A stretch of 64,000 bases of DNA from Bacillus_CJ salitolerans (GCF_042680805.1 NZ_JBHUEM010000004.1:1-64000); one strand, 5' to 3'; positions 1 through 8,304 are shown, numbered from the stretch's first letter. Notes: a model not told the origin generated them from the letters alone. Made by a program: numbers and translations.

Positions 1-150
1 TTGGCGGGTTGGTAAATGATTGAGTTAACTTGGTTAAGTAGTTCAATCGTAGCATAGTCTTGGGACTTTTTTATGTGTAAAAATATTATTTCATACACCA
101 GAAATTATAAGTTTTGATTGTATCTTATTACAATGTGCTTTAGTAATCCG
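1..150. other. Unannotated left edge
   Basis: I see no open frame with a ribosome binding site, no RNA gene and no clear terminator in the first 150 bases. The sequence is AT-rich intergenic DNA that leads into the first copy of the dispersed hairpin repeat. Confidence 0.5.
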
Positions 151-261
151 GCCACTCGAGGTCAAATAACCTGTCATGAATCAAAGGGAAAAACCACCCT
201 TTTTCATGACAGGTTATTTGCTCTTCCTTAGGCTAAACGGCGCGCGCATAGCCTTTTGTTC
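151..261. repeat. Dispersed hairpin repeat, copy A (short form)
   Basis: This is the first of five related intergenic repeats in the window. Positions 164-179 and 204-219 form a perfect 16 bp inverted repeat (AAATAACCTGTCATGA and its complement) around an inner AAGGG/CCCTT hairpin. The tail, from the AGGCT motif to CCTTTTGTTC, matches the other copies. It lacks the 5' module that holds the GATGAAATGGC/GCCATTTCATC stem in copies B, C and E. Nothing suggests that it is coding. Confidence 0.85.
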
Positions 262-444
262 CTTCCTTCACAAAACACTTCAATTACACAACTACATAAG
301 AGAAACGCTGCAATAGTTAGTGTTGCTTGACTTTAAACATGCCAAGTTCTGCCAAGAAATGCCTTATATAAGTGAACTGTTATCATTTTTTTTGTTCCCC
401 TTCATATAAATAGAATCAGGTGCTAAAAAGGGGGGACAACCAAT

Positions 445-1269
445 ATGCATATCAGCTTTGAAAAATCTTCCGATGCTGAAGATGTATACAAAATCATACA
501 AGAATTCATAAATGAGCCAATCCAATACATGGATATTGCACTTGAAGAATGTACCCTTTACATAAATATTGAGAAAGATGAGTTGTTTTGTATTCATACA
601 TATGTTGTACCTGCTCTTACAAAGTTTGTAACAGAATGGAAGGAAACTTTATATTTACAAGAAATTATTTCAAACATCTTTTATTTTCACGATGAAATGG
701 AGCAGCAGAATATTATCCAAATGGTATATTCACTTGTAGACGAGGTTGAGTGTAGTACGATGAAGGAGAAAAAGAGGGAGGAAATTGTTACACAATCACT
801 AAAAAAATTTCTTTCAAAGAACATATCATTTTCTTTTGATGCATTCGTAACGTTTCGTTTAAAAGAATATTTGAAGCGATTAGAAGAATATATAGAGCTT
901 GCCATTGATGAATATAAATTAGAGCAGGATTACCAGGATTTTATTGAAAGTCTTAGAAAGTATATTTTCGCCAAAACGCCTACCTTTGACCTCATTCATG
1001 TCGTTCATGAAAAGGATGCATTTTTATTTTACGATAGGGAGTATAAGGCGATCACACATCATATCCAATTGATTGAGGAAGACTTTGTTACTATAAATGG
1101 ATTTGAGGTTGATAAGCAAGTGATTGCCCCACTTCTGTTTCTTGCACCAAAAGAAATTCATTTGTATACGTATTTTTTTGACCATGGAGTTGTTCAGACA
1201 CTTATGAATATTTTTCAAGAGAGAATCCAATGTCACCAGTATGAACAATTTAATAATATAAAGAACTAA
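445..1269 (+). CDS. ytxC: Sporulation protein YtxC
   Basis: The 274-residue product resembles the YtxC family, a cytosolic protein of unknown biochemical function kept in spore formers and named a sporulation protein. A strong ribosome binding site (AAGGGGGG, from about position 427) precedes the ATG. The protein is rich in acidic residues and predicted helices, with no signal peptide and no catalytic motif that I recognise. Its position directly upstream of thrS matches B. subtilis. No promoter stands out in the 180 bases between the hairpin repeat and the gene. The name rests on overall similarity and synteny, so the family call is fairly sure while the function is open. Confidence 0.8.
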   Translation: MHISFEKSSDAEDVYKIIQEFINEPIQYMDIALEECTLYINIEKDELFCIHTYVVPALTKFVTEWKETLYLQEIISNIFYFHDEMEQQNIIQMVYSLVDEVECSTMKEKKREEIVTQSLKKFLSKNISFSFDAFVTFRLKEYLKRLEEYIELAIDEYKLEQDYQDFIESLRKYIFAKTPTFDLIHVVHEKDAFLFYDREYKAITHHIQLIEEDFVTINGFEVDKQVIAPLLFLAPKEIHLYTYFFDHGVVQTLMNIFQERIQCHQYEQFNNIKN

Positions 1270-1374
1270 TTTCTTCCAAATTAAGCTAATCATAAAAAGA
1301 CCTTGCTTTCCTTTTCAAATATGCATATAATAACCTACATAATCAATTTATCATGAAAATTGTTATGATGAGGA

Positions 1375-1608
1375 CATGGATTATTTTTACGGCTCACAGA
1401 GAGGGAAGACATGGCTGTAAGCTTCCTAGCACGGAAAGTACATCTACCACCTTTAAACTTTAGTACGGAACCGGCATAAATGTCTAAGTATGTACTAACG
1501 GCTCAAACCGTTATCTTTCTTCTAAGCTAAAGGGGTTTTGTCTACCTTTAGAAAGAAGGGTGGAACCACGATACATAACTCGTCCCTTTTCTAGGGATGA
1601 GTTTTTTT
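1375..1608 (+). promoter_or_regulatory. T-box riboswitch, thrS leader
   Basis: The T-box core AGGGTGGAACCACG sits at 1557-1570. It is followed by an intrinsic terminator at 1578-1608 (ACTCGTCCC/GGGATGAGT, then a T run). The upstream 180 bases hold the expected stem I and linker helices. Known role: uncharged tRNA-Thr pairs with the leader and T-box, and the antiterminator forms so that thrS is transcribed when threonine is scarce. I did not assign the specifier codon with certainty. Confidence 0.9.
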
Positions 1609-1729
1609 ATTTTGGCTTTGTTAAACTACTGTGTTGATATTTTGTATTGGAAAGCGAGTTACCTTTCCACGGAAATAAACATCATAGTAAAACAGAGCCC
1701 TATTTAAAAAGCAAAAAGGAGTGACTAGG

Positions 1730-3667
1730 ATGTCAGAATTGGTGAAAATTACATTTCCAGACGGAGCGGTTAAGGAGTTTGATAAAGGTACGACAACAGA
1801 AGATATCGCGGCATCAATAAGTCCAGGACTAAAAAAGAAAGCGATTGCTGGAAAGATGAATGGAGAATTAATTGATTTGCGTACTCCAATTAATGTAGAT
1901 GGAAGCATTGCAATTATAACTCAAGATTCTGATGAAGCACTAGAAATTTTACGCCATAGTACAGCTCACTTAATGGCACAAGCGGTAAAACGCCTTTTTT
2001 CAGATCAAAATGTGAGATTAGGTGTTGGACCTGTGATTGAAGGTGGGTTCTATTACGACATTGATATGGAATCTTCCATTACACCTGAAGATCTTGGCAA
2101 GATTGAAAAGGAAATGCAAAAAATATCAAATGAGAACTTAGACATTGTTCGCGTTGAGGTTTCGCGTAATGAAGCAAAATCACGCTTTGAAAAAATTGGG
2201 GACCATCTGAAGTTAGAATTACTTGAGGCTATACCCGCTGATGAAGCTGTTACCATTTACGAACAAGGTGAATTCTTTGATCTTTGCCGCGGGGTTCACG
2301 TACCTTCAACTGGGAAAATTAAAGAATATAAGCTGTTAAGTGTTGCAGGTGCATATTGGCGTGGTGACAGTAATAATAAAATGCTTCAACGTATTTACGG
2401 GACTGCCTTCTTCAAGAAGGAAGACTTATCCGAACACCTACGTCTATTAGAGGAAGCAAAAGAGCGTGATCATCGTAAACTAGGAAAAGAGCTAGATCTT
2501 TTTACAACTTCCCAAAAAGTAGGACAAGGCTTGCCTCTATGGCTTCCAAAAGGTGCAACGATCCGCCGTATTATTGAACGATATATTGTGGATAAAGAAA
2601 TAAGCTTAGGCTATTCACATGTTTATACTCCTGTTTTAGGAAGTGTGGAACTGTATAAAACTTCAGGACACTGGGAGCATTATCAAGACGACATGTTCCC
2701 TGCAATGGCCATGGATAACGAGGACCTTGTCTTACGTCCGATGAACTGTCCTCACCATATGATGGTTTATAAAAGCGACATCCACAGCTATCGCGAACTA
2801 CCAATCCGTATTGCAGAATTAGGGCAAATGCACCGTTATGAGATGTCAGGGGCACTGACAGGCTTACAACGTGTACGTGGAATGACATTAAATGACGCTC
2901 ACATTTTCGTTCGTCCTGATCAAATTAAGGATGAGTTTATCCGAGTGGTTCGCTTAGTTGAAGCAGTCTACAAGGATTTTGGATTAGAGAACTACTCATT
3001 CCGCTTATCTTATAGAGATCCTGAAGATAAAGAAAAGTATTTTGATGACGATGCGATGTGGGAAAAGGCACAAAGTATGTTAAAAGAAGCAATGGATGAT
3101 CTAGGACTTGATTATTTTGAAGCTGAAGGAGAAGCAGCCTTTTATGGTCCAAAGCTTGATGTTCAAGTACGTACGGCATTAGGAAAAGACGAAACATTAT
3201 CCACTGTACAATTAGACTTCTTGCTTCCTGAACGTTTTGAATTAACATATGTTGGGGAAGATGGAAAACAGCACCGACCAGTTGTTATTCACCGCGGTGT
3301 TGTTTCAACTATGGAACGTTTCGTAGCCTTCCTAATAGAAGAGTATAAAGGCGCATTCCCGACATGGCTTGCACCAGTTCAAGTACAAGTAATCCCGGTT
3401 TCTCCTTCTGTTCACCTTGATTATGCATTAAAGGTGAAGGAACAACTGCAAGCAGAAGGAATCCGTGTTGAGCTGGATTCTCGTGATGAAAAGATTGGTT
3501 ACAAGATTCGTGAGGCACAAATGCAGAAGATTCCGTATATGCTAGTTGTAGGAGATAATGAAATACAAGAGAACGCTGTTAATGTACGTAAGTATGGAGA
3601 ACAGAAGTCGGAAACTCTCCCTTTTGAACAGTTTAAAGAGAATCTTGTACAGGAAGTTAAGAGATAA
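1730..3667 (+). CDS. thrS: Threonyl-tRNA synthetase
   Basis: This class II aminoacyl-tRNA synthetase charges tRNA-Thr. The 645 residues show an N-terminal TGS domain (about 1-62), an editing domain with the HSTAH metal motif (around residue 75), the catalytic core with NCPHH (zinc cysteine) and MTLNDAHIF, motif 3 IHRGVVSTMERF, and a C-terminal anticodon-binding domain from about residue 540. Length matches the B. subtilis enzyme (643). The ATG at 1730 is chosen because AAGGAG at 1716-1721 lies 8 bases upstream; a GTG at 1721 overlaps that site and is unlikely. Expression is controlled by the T-box just upstream. Confidence 0.97.
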   Translation: MSELVKITFPDGAVKEFDKGTTTEDIAASISPGLKKKAIAGKMNGELIDLRTPINVDGSIAIITQDSDEALEILRHSTAHLMAQAVKRLFSDQNVRLGVGPVIEGGFYYDIDMESSITPEDLGKIEKEMQKISNENLDIVRVEVSRNEAKSRFEKIGDHLKLELLEAIPADEAVTIYEQGEFFDLCRGVHVPSTGKIKEYKLLSVAGAYWRGDSNNKMLQRIYGTAFFKKEDLSEHLRLLEEAKERDHRKLGKELDLFTTSQKVGQGLPLWLPKGATIRRIIERYIVDKEISLGYSHVYTPVLGSVELYKTSGHWEHYQDDMFPAMAMDNEDLVLRPMNCPHHMMVYKSDIHSYRELPIRIAELGQMHRYEMSGALTGLQRVRGMTLNDAHIFVRPDQIKDEFIRVVRLVEAVYKDFGLENYSFRLSYRDPEDKEKYFDDDAMWEKAQSMLKEAMDDLGLDYFEAEGEAAFYGPKLDVQVRTALGKDETLSTVQLDFLLPERFELTYVGEDGKQHRPVVIHRGVVSTMERFVAFLIEEYKGAFPTWLAPVQVQVIPVSPSVHLDYALKVKEQLQAEGIRVELDSRDEKIGYKIREAQMQKIPYMLVVGDNEIQENAVNVRKYGEQKSETLPFEQFKENLVQEVKR

Positions 3668-3689
3668 GTGTTGACAGGTTATAGGTCAG

Positions 3690-3860
3690 CATGGTAAATT
3701 TATTTAGGTAATTAAATAGTATGTGAATTCCAAAGAAGAAGCACCCGCTTCTCACCTGATTGACGCACATTGTAGTTAGCAGGTTTCAACGAAAAGCTTT
3801 ATGCATGTTTGTGATGACTTTCGTTAGTGTGGGTGTTTTGTACACCCACACTTTTTTAAT
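3690..3860 (+). promoter_or_regulatory. L20-type leader of infC-rpmI-rplT with attenuator
   Basis: The leader contains the TTCTCACCTGATTGACGC block typical of the Bacillota L20 leader and ends with a strong terminator (GTGTGGGTG/CACCCACAC followed by T6, about 3827-3857). In B. subtilis, free ribosomal protein L20 binds this leader and favours termination, which couples IF3, L35 and L20 synthesis to ribosome assembly. The placement directly before infC supports the same control here. Confidence 0.85.
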
Positions 3861-3917
3861 TTGTTTACAAGTGTGTCTTATGGAAAGAGCGGTACAAAAT
3901 TTCGGAGGTGGCTCACT

Positions 3918-4433
3918 ATTAGTAAAGACATGATGGTTAATGAAGGCATTCGTGCACGTGAAGTACGTTTAATTGGAGCAAATGGAGACCAATTAGGTAT
4001 TAAGTCTCGTCAGGAAGCACTTGAAATTGCACAGAATGTTAATCTTGACTTAGTTATGGTTGCACCAAACGCGAAACCACCAGTATGTCGTATCATGGAC
4101 TATGGTAAATTCCGTTTTGAGCAACAAAAGAAAGAAAAAGAAGCTCGTAAGAATCAAAAGGTCATTAACGTGAAGGAAGTACGTCTAAGCCCTACAATTG
4201 AAGAACATGACTTTAACACGAAGCTAAGAAATGCAATCAAGTTCCTAGAAAATGGGGACAAAGTGAAAGCATCAATTCGTTTCAAAGGTCGTGCAATTAC
4301 TCATAAGGAAATTGGACAGCGTGTACTTGATCGATTCTCTGAGGCTTGTAAGGAAGTAGGAACTGTTGAATCTGCTCCAAAAATGGATGGACGTAGCATG
4401 TTCTTAATGTTAGCACCAAAAAATGAAAAGTAA
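3918..4433 (+). CDS. infC: Translation initiation factor IF-3 (AUU start)
   Basis: IF-3 binds the 30S subunit, prevents 70S association and checks the start codon. The product matches the family along its length, with an N-terminal NEGIRAREVRLI segment, a linker rich in QQKKEKEARK, and the C-terminal RFKGRAITHKEIGQRVL domain. No good ATG lies at the conserved N terminus. ATT at 3918, 7 bases after GGAGGTG (3904-3910), gives a 171-residue protein starting at SKDMMVNEG, the family position. A non-AUG start is the known hallmark of infC and lets IF-3 repress its own translation. An in-frame ATG at 3861 would add 19 non-conserved residues and lies next to the terminator, so it is rejected. Confidence 0.93.
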   Translation: MSKDMMVNEGIRAREVRLIGANGDQLGIKSRQEALEIAQNVNLDLVMVAPNAKPPVCRIMDYGKFRFEQQKKEKEARKNQKVINVKEVRLSPTIEEHDFNTKLRNAIKFLENGDKVKASIRFKGRAITHKEIGQRVLDRFSEACKEVGTVESAPKMDGRSMFLMLAPKNEK

Positions 4434-4453
4434 CAATTAAGGAGGAACTCCCA

Positions 4454-4648
4454 ATGCCTAAAATGAAAACTCATAGTGGTACAGCTAAGCGTTTCAAGAA
4501 AACAGGATCTGGTAAACTTAAGCGTTCACACGCTTACACAAGTCACTTATTCTCAAACAAGACTAAAAAGCAAAAGCGTAAGCTTCGTAAAGCAACTCTT
4601 GTAAGCAGTGGCGATTACAAGCGTATCAAATTCATGGTTGGTAAATAA
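4454..4648 (+). CDS. rpmI: 50S ribosomal protein L35
   Basis: This 64-residue, very basic protein begins MPKMKTHSGTAKRFKKTGSG and has the L35 core of K/R-rich segments with the conserved HLFSNKTKKQKRKLR. L35 is a small 50S subunit protein bound to 23S rRNA. AAGGAGG lies 8 bases before the ATG. It follows infC by 20 bases and is the second gene of the L20-regulated operon. The distance to rplT (204 bases) is unusually long because of an inserted palindromic element. Confidence 0.97.
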   Translation: MPKMKTHSGTAKRFKKTGSGKLKRSHAYTSHLFSNKTKKQKRKLRKATLVSSGDYKRIKFMVGK

Positions 4649-4702
4649 GTTAAAAAACAATTCGAATTCAAATAAAATCTCGTTTGAATAGGAGGACAAC
4701 AT

Positions 4703-4815
4703 AACCGAGAAATTCAAGGCGGCGAAGCAGGAGCACCGGTGTATATGTATTAACATGAGGAGCAACAAAGGCGAGCCAACGAAGAAGTTCGATAGTTATT
4801 TGTTCTCGGACGGTT
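4703..4815. repeat. 113 bp element with terminal inverted repeats between rpmI and rplT
   Basis: AACCGAGAA (4703-4711) is mirrored by TTCTCGGACGGTT (4803-4815), giving imperfect inverted ends around GC-richer DNA (for example CAAGGCGGCGAAGCAGGAGC) that is unlike the neighbouring ribosomal genes. The rpmI-rplT spacer in relatives is only a few dozen bases, so this looks like an insertion. A frame runs through it without stops but has no accepted start codon near the AGGAGG at about 4690. I read it as a small non-autonomous repeat, not a gene. Confidence 0.5.
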
Positions 4816-4852
4816 CGAACATCACTTTAAGATATCCTAGGAGGGAAACAAA

Positions 4853-5212
4853 ATGCCAAGAGTTAAAGGTGGTACAGTAACTCGTAAGCGTCGTAAGCGC
4901 GTACTAAAGTTAGCAAAAGGTTATTTCGGTTCAAAACATACATTATATAAAGTAGCAAATCAACAAGTAATGAAGTCTCTAAACTATGCATTCCGTGACC
5001 GTCGTCAAAAGAAGCGTGACTTCCGTAAACTATGGATCACTCGTATTAATGCGGCTGCACGTATGAACGGACTTTCTTATAGCCGTTTAATGCACGGTTT
5101 AAAAGAAGCAGGTATTGAAGTTAACCGTAAGATGTTAGCTGACCTAGCTGTTCATGATGAAAAGGCATTTGCTGAATTAGCGTCTGCTGCAAAAAACAAT
5201 CTAAATAAGTAA
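4853..5212 (+). CDS. rplT: 50S ribosomal protein L20
   Basis: L20 binds 23S rRNA and is needed early in 50S assembly; free L20 also represses this operon through the leader. The 119 residues match the family length and contain MPRVKGGTVTRKRRKRVLKL at the start, the FRDRRQKKRDFRKLWI segment and NRKMLADLAVHD near the end. AGGAGG precedes the ATG by 7-8 bases. It is the last gene of the operon, followed by a terminator at 5220-5249. Confidence 0.98.
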   Translation: MPRVKGGTVTRKRRKRVLKLAKGYFGSKHTLYKVANQQVMKSLNYAFRDRRQKKRDFRKLWITRINAAARMNGLSYSRLMHGLKEAGIEVNRKMLADLAVHDEKAFAELASAAKNNLNK

Positions 5213-5219
5213 TGATAAC

Positions 5220-5249
5220 GAGCCTCTCTTTTAGAGTGGCTCTTTTTTC
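5220..5249 (+). terminator. Intrinsic terminator after rplT
   Basis: GAGCC and CTC arms pair with GAG and GGCTC around a TTTA loop and are followed by six T residues. It ends the infC-rpmI-rplT transcript. Confidence 0.85.
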
Positions 5250-5272
5250 ATTCAAAGCTCAGGAGGTACGTA

Positions 5273-5542
5273 GTGATCTACATTCTCGGGTATATAATTC
5301 TGGCATCATGTATTGCATGCTTAATCATGTGTATAGACAAACAAAAAGCTATCAAGCAGAAATGGAGGATTTCTGAAAAAACATTATGGACCTTTGCTAT
5401 AATTGGGGGTTCATTAGGGATTTTGGTGGGAATGAGTTTATTTAGACATAAGACGAAGCATCGTTCATTTCAAATAGGTATTCCCGTTTTGATTATGCTT
5501 CAAACAGCACTATTGATAGTAATTTTGCAAAATATGTCATAA
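5273..5542 (+). CDS. ysdA: DUF1294 membrane protein YsdA
   Basis: The 89-residue product has three predicted membrane helices (about residues 1-20, 37-56 and 68-88) separated by a short basic loop (DKQKAIKQKWRISEKTLW) and the GGSLGILVGM and RHKTKHRSF segments typical of DUF1294. Its function is not known. The start is GTG at 5273 after AGGAGG. It lies directly behind the rplT terminator, as ysdA does in B. subtilis. Part of the second helix may be a re-entrant glycine-rich loop. Confidence 0.85.
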   Translation: MIYILGYIILASCIACLIMCIDKQKAIKQKWRISEKTLWTFAIIGGSLGILVGMSLFRHKTKHRSFQIGIPVLIMLQTALLIVILQNMS

Positions 5543-5637
5543 TGGCTCGTACGATTGTATAGAATATATAGTCAAAGATTGCCTACATGAATAGAGCTCT
5601 GCTTTCAAATGTCAGTCATCCTTCAGGGGGGGTCTAG

Positions 5638-6219
5638 ATGAATCAAACGATGACAATGTTATTCGCTTTTCTAGAAGGTAGCGGAATGTGGGCACCAGTA
5701 ATATTCCTTCTTTTTCATAGTATAAGACAATTCCTATTTATTCCAGTTGCTTTGTTATGTGTGGTAGGAGGTATTTTATTTGGGGCATTACTTGGGACTC
5801 TTTATTCAGTAGTAGGGTTAACGATATCATGTATTGTTTTTTATTTCTTGTATCAAGGCATGCCCAAGACATTTGCAAAGGTTCATAGAATGAAAGAAAG
5901 GTGGATAGGTGATCGGATCAACCTAACTATAGGACAAATCACCATCTTGCGCTGCATTCCCTTCATGCAGTATCAGCTATTATCCCTCATTCTCCTCGAG
6001 AGAAAAAAGAACTTATTTTCTTTTACAAAGCAGTCCATCATTACGAATACCCCTACAGCTATACTATATACGTTGTTTGGACAATCGATTAGTCATTTAT
6101 CCCCATCAGTTATTGTCATCATATTGCTTTGCTTTACCGCATTGTTCTATTTATTACGGGAGCGAGTCACAACCGTAAAATGGACTTCCTTTTTTGCAAA
6201 GACGAATAGTCCACAGTAA
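5638..6219 (+). CDS. TVP38/TMEM64 (DedA-like superfamily) membrane protein, YtxB-like
   Basis: The 193-residue protein has about five hydrophobic segments, with the core of the TVP38/TMEM64 (SNARE-associated/VTT) family: FIPVALLCVVGGILFGALLG followed by a second helix. A basic loop (RMKERWIGDRINLT) and a final helix follow. Members of this superfamily act in membrane lipid handling, but no substrate can be assigned here. GGGGGG lies 7 bases before the ATG. The RCIPFMQYQLLS segment matches the usual position of the family R-x-x-P motif. I leave the gene symbol open because several paralogues exist in Bacillus. Confidence 0.7.
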   Translation: MNQTMTMLFAFLEGSGMWAPVIFLLFHSIRQFLFIPVALLCVVGGILFGALLGTLYSVVGLTISCIVFYFLYQGMPKTFAKVHRMKERWIGDRINLTIGQITILRCIPFMQYQLLSLILLERKKNLFSFTKQSIITNTPTAILYTLFGQSISHLSPSVIVIILLCFTALFYLLRERVTTVKWTSFFAKTNSPQ

Positions 6220-6248
6220 AACCGTGAAGATTATCCTTCACGGTTCAC
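6219..6248. terminator. Hairpin between converging genes
   Basis: AACCGTGAAG and CTTCACGGTT form a 10 bp stem just behind the TVP38-family stop codon and upstream of the end of the reverse-strand SRPBCC gene. There is no good T run on either side, so termination is only probable. The 140 bases from here to 6394 show nothing else. Confidence 0.45.
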
Positions 6249-6394
6249 TTGTGAGGTACAAAATGATAAATCATAGACCGAATTACCAGAAAAAATTAAA
6301 GCTACCGTACATCAAAACGATCCTTTAGCTTCACTTATTGTTATCTAATTTTCAATGTTTTAACAATTTCTTTTCTTGGCGTAGGTTACAACCA

Positions 6395-6904
6395 TTATTT
6401 TATCGTGGATACGTACTCTTCTAGACGATCCCAAGTTTCAGTAAATCCTTGCTCCATTCCCATATCTAAGACGGTTTTTAGCGCTTCTGCCGAATCATAG
6501 ATGGCACGATTAACAAGCTTTGTCTTACCCTCATCTTCTTCAAATGTTAAAGTGATGTGAGTTGAAGGCATTCCATCTACTTCATTCCCTTCTGCATCTG
6601 AAAAATAGTCAATATAAACTATCTTTTCATCCTGGATAATCTCTTCATAAACTCCTTTTCCCCAAGATTCGAAACCAAAAAAATCACCTTGATTCTCATC
6701 AATACACTTCATACAATAATGCCAGATTCCACCTACTTTAAAATCAACGTTACATACGGTAAGAATCCAACCACGAGGTCCCCACCATTGTTTAAGATGT
6801 TCAGATTCCGAGTACGCTTTGAAAACTAAATCCTTAGGTGCATCAAACTGACGTTCAATAACAAGTACGTTTCCCTCTACTTTTGAGATCATTTTAGTTG
6901 ACAT
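6395..6904 (-). CDS. SRPBCC (AHSA1/START-like) domain protein
   Basis: The 169-residue protein belongs to the AHSA1-type SRPBCC fold. The sequence shows IERQFDAPKDLVFKAYSESE, then LKQWWGPRGW, central beta strands, and the C-terminal helix MGMEQGFTETWDRLEEYV. The fold makes a deep hydrophobic pocket; ligands differ between members and cannot be predicted. GGAGG lies 7 bases before the ATG. It sits 82 bases downstream of an ArsR-family regulator on the same strand, an arrangement common in Bacillota that suggests co-transcription and control by that regulator. Confidence 0.85.
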   Translation of the reverse strand: MSTKMISKVEGNVLVIERQFDAPKDLVFKAYSESEHLKQWWGPRGWILTVCNVDFKVGGIWHYCMKCIDENQGDFFGFESWGKGVYEEIIQDEKIVYIDYFSDAEGNEVDGMPSTHITLTFEEDEGKTKLVNRAIYDSAEALKTVLDMGMEQGFTETWDRLEEYVSTIK

Positions 6905-6986
6905 ATGAATTCCTCCAAAAAGATTTTTTTATTATACCTACTATGGTAAATCTATGGTAAATAATTTTTTCCATTTGAAACCTCTA

Positions 6987-7322
6987 TCATTTCTCACCTT
7001 TATCTTCCATCTGTTTTTGCATAACCTTTACATAATCATCCAAGCGGTCAAATCTGTCCTCCCAGATTTGGAGATATGACGCAATCCATGCATCCAAATT
7101 CATAAAAGGCTCTGGACGCAATCTGTAAATACGGCGATTCGCATCTGCGTGTGCTTCAACAATGCCGGCCACAGAAAGAATTCGGAGATGTTTAGATGCT
7201 TGTGGCTGACGTATTTTTAAACGATCTGTAATTTCTCCCACAGTAAGGGGGCCATCTCGCAAAAGTTCAACAATCTGTAAACGATTGGGTTCGGCTAGAG
7301 CACTCAATGTTGTCGTATCCAT
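6987..7322 (-). CDS. ArsR-family winged-helix transcriptional regulator
   Basis: The 111 residues carry a winged helix-turn-helix (about 8-75) with RLQIVELLRDGPLTVGEI, then IRQPQASKHLRILSVAGIVEAHADANRRIYRLRPEP. No cysteine cluster for metal binding is present, so this is not a classical arsenic or cadmium sensor. It fits the ArsR type paired with AHSA1/SRPBCC proteins. It is first in a two-gene reverse-strand unit with the downstream SRPBCC gene and probably represses its own operon. A purine-rich AGGGG lies upstream of the ATG. Confidence 0.85.
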   Translation of the reverse strand: MDTTTLSALAEPNRLQIVELLRDGPLTVGEITDRLKIRQPQASKHLRILSVAGIVEAHADANRRIYRLRPEPFMNLDAWIASYLQIWEDRFDRLDDYVKVMQKQMEDKGEK

Positions 7323-7474
7323 TTTTAGAACCTACCCCTATCCATAAAAATAGTTTCACAATCTACAGTAACCTATAACTAGTCTTAATAATCCCCTCCT
7401 AATTTGCCAAACCTCTCCTAATACCAAACTATACTTTGGAGTTCTGACATGTATTTTGTATTTATCCCGTTCCA

Positions 7475-7680
7475 ACTGGCGCTAAAACCCCCACTTCAAA
7501 ACTTTAAATGAATCGAGAAGTTTAAGTGGGGGATAAGCGCCAGTAAGAACCCTGTATAGGAACACAGACTAAAGTCGCCACCTTCTGTGACAATGTCTGT
7601 GTGACCCACATCATGCGGGCCTGGGCTAACAATCAGTGGGGGATGAGGAAAACCCCCACTGATTGAAGTTTCACTTTATT
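7475..7680 (+). mobile_element. Solo IS605-like end with omega-RNA-like folding, no transposase
   Basis: About 205 bases are packed with helices: ACTGGCGC/GCGCCAGT closing a hairpin with CCCCCACTT/AAGTGGGGG (7475-7544), ACACAGACT/TGTCTGTGT (about 7561-7603), CCCACATCATGCGGG (about 7605-7619), and a perfect 12 bp stem AATCAGTGGGGG/CCCCCACTGATT (7631-7664), followed by GAAGTTTCACTTTATT. From memory, the last part resembles the right ends of TnpB-carrying IS200/IS605 elements in Bacillus, where this region makes the guide (omega) RNA. No tnpA or tnpB lies nearby. A truncated relative occurs at 53690-53770. Confidence 0.6.
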
Positions 7681-7911
7681 GGAAATAATATACCATATAA
7701 GGAATATTCCTGTAAAGGTATATTAGAGATATTTTTGTAATTTCTATTCATACGATTGTATTTTTAAAAGAGGGTGACTAAATAGCTCGTTGGTTTCAGT
7801 AACTTTTTACAATCTCTAACAACAAAAAAACACACGCTATCCAGATGCGGAATAACGTGTGTATAAGTATGACTATTAAACTTGTTACCACTCTTTAGTA
7901 AACCCGTTAGA
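7681..7911. other. Intergenic stretch with the terminator of the reverse-strand ysdB gene
   Basis: At 7822-7862 the reverse strand reads CACACGTTAT, loop, ATAGCGTGTG and a T7 run, a clear intrinsic terminator for the ysdB homologue. I see nothing else between the IS605-like element and this site except AT-rich sequence. Confidence 0.75.
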
Positions 7912-8304
7912 TTATCCTTCATGGTTTTTAATTAGTTCTTTTATAGGGCTTTTCCACTGGACTGTACTATGTGGATATTGAATTAATATTTCCCTTTCAA
8001 GGAAATAAAAATCTTCTTTCGTAAAGCCTTGCAAGCTAGAGGCAGATTTGACAGAAACATTGATGGTTACAACTTCGAATGAATTTTCGGTAGTTCCTAA
8101 ATATTTTTCCCCCTCAAACATTGCTCCCCTATATGTTATATAAAAGTTTTTGTGAACATTCCTTTTATCATCAAGGAAATAATATTTCTTCTGTTCATGA
8201 GCAAGCTCAAGTTTCCTTTTTGGGTTTAGTAAATATTTGAAGCCTGTATATATAAGTGCAACCATTGCAATCAATATTAAAAGTCTAAAAAGTATGATAA
8301 TCAT
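7912..8304 (-). CDS. ysdB: YsdB-like small membrane protein
   Basis: This is a 130-residue protein with one N-terminal membrane helix (about 2-24), then LLNPKRKLELAHEQKKYYFLDD, NFYITYRGAMFEGEKYLGTT and FYFLEREILIQYPHS, which match B. subtilis YsdB (a member of the sigma-W regulon, function unknown). The ATG at 8304 is chosen because AGGGGG lies 7 bases upstream; an ATG 21 bases earlier has no such site. The soluble part faces the cytoplasm if the positive-inside rule holds. It ends at the terminator at 7822-7862. Confidence 0.8.
   Translation of the reverse strand: MIIILFRLLILIAMVALIYTGFKYLLNPKRKLELAHEQKKYYFLDDKRNVHKNFYITYRGAMFEGEKYLGTTENSFEVVTINVSVKSASSLQGFTKEDFYFLEREILIQYPHSTVQWKSPIKELIKNHEG

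Noticed and set aside
3861..3917. Upstream AUG start for infC
   Set aside because: The 19 extra residues are not in the family, and the AUG abuts the attenuator terminator without a proper ribosome binding site.
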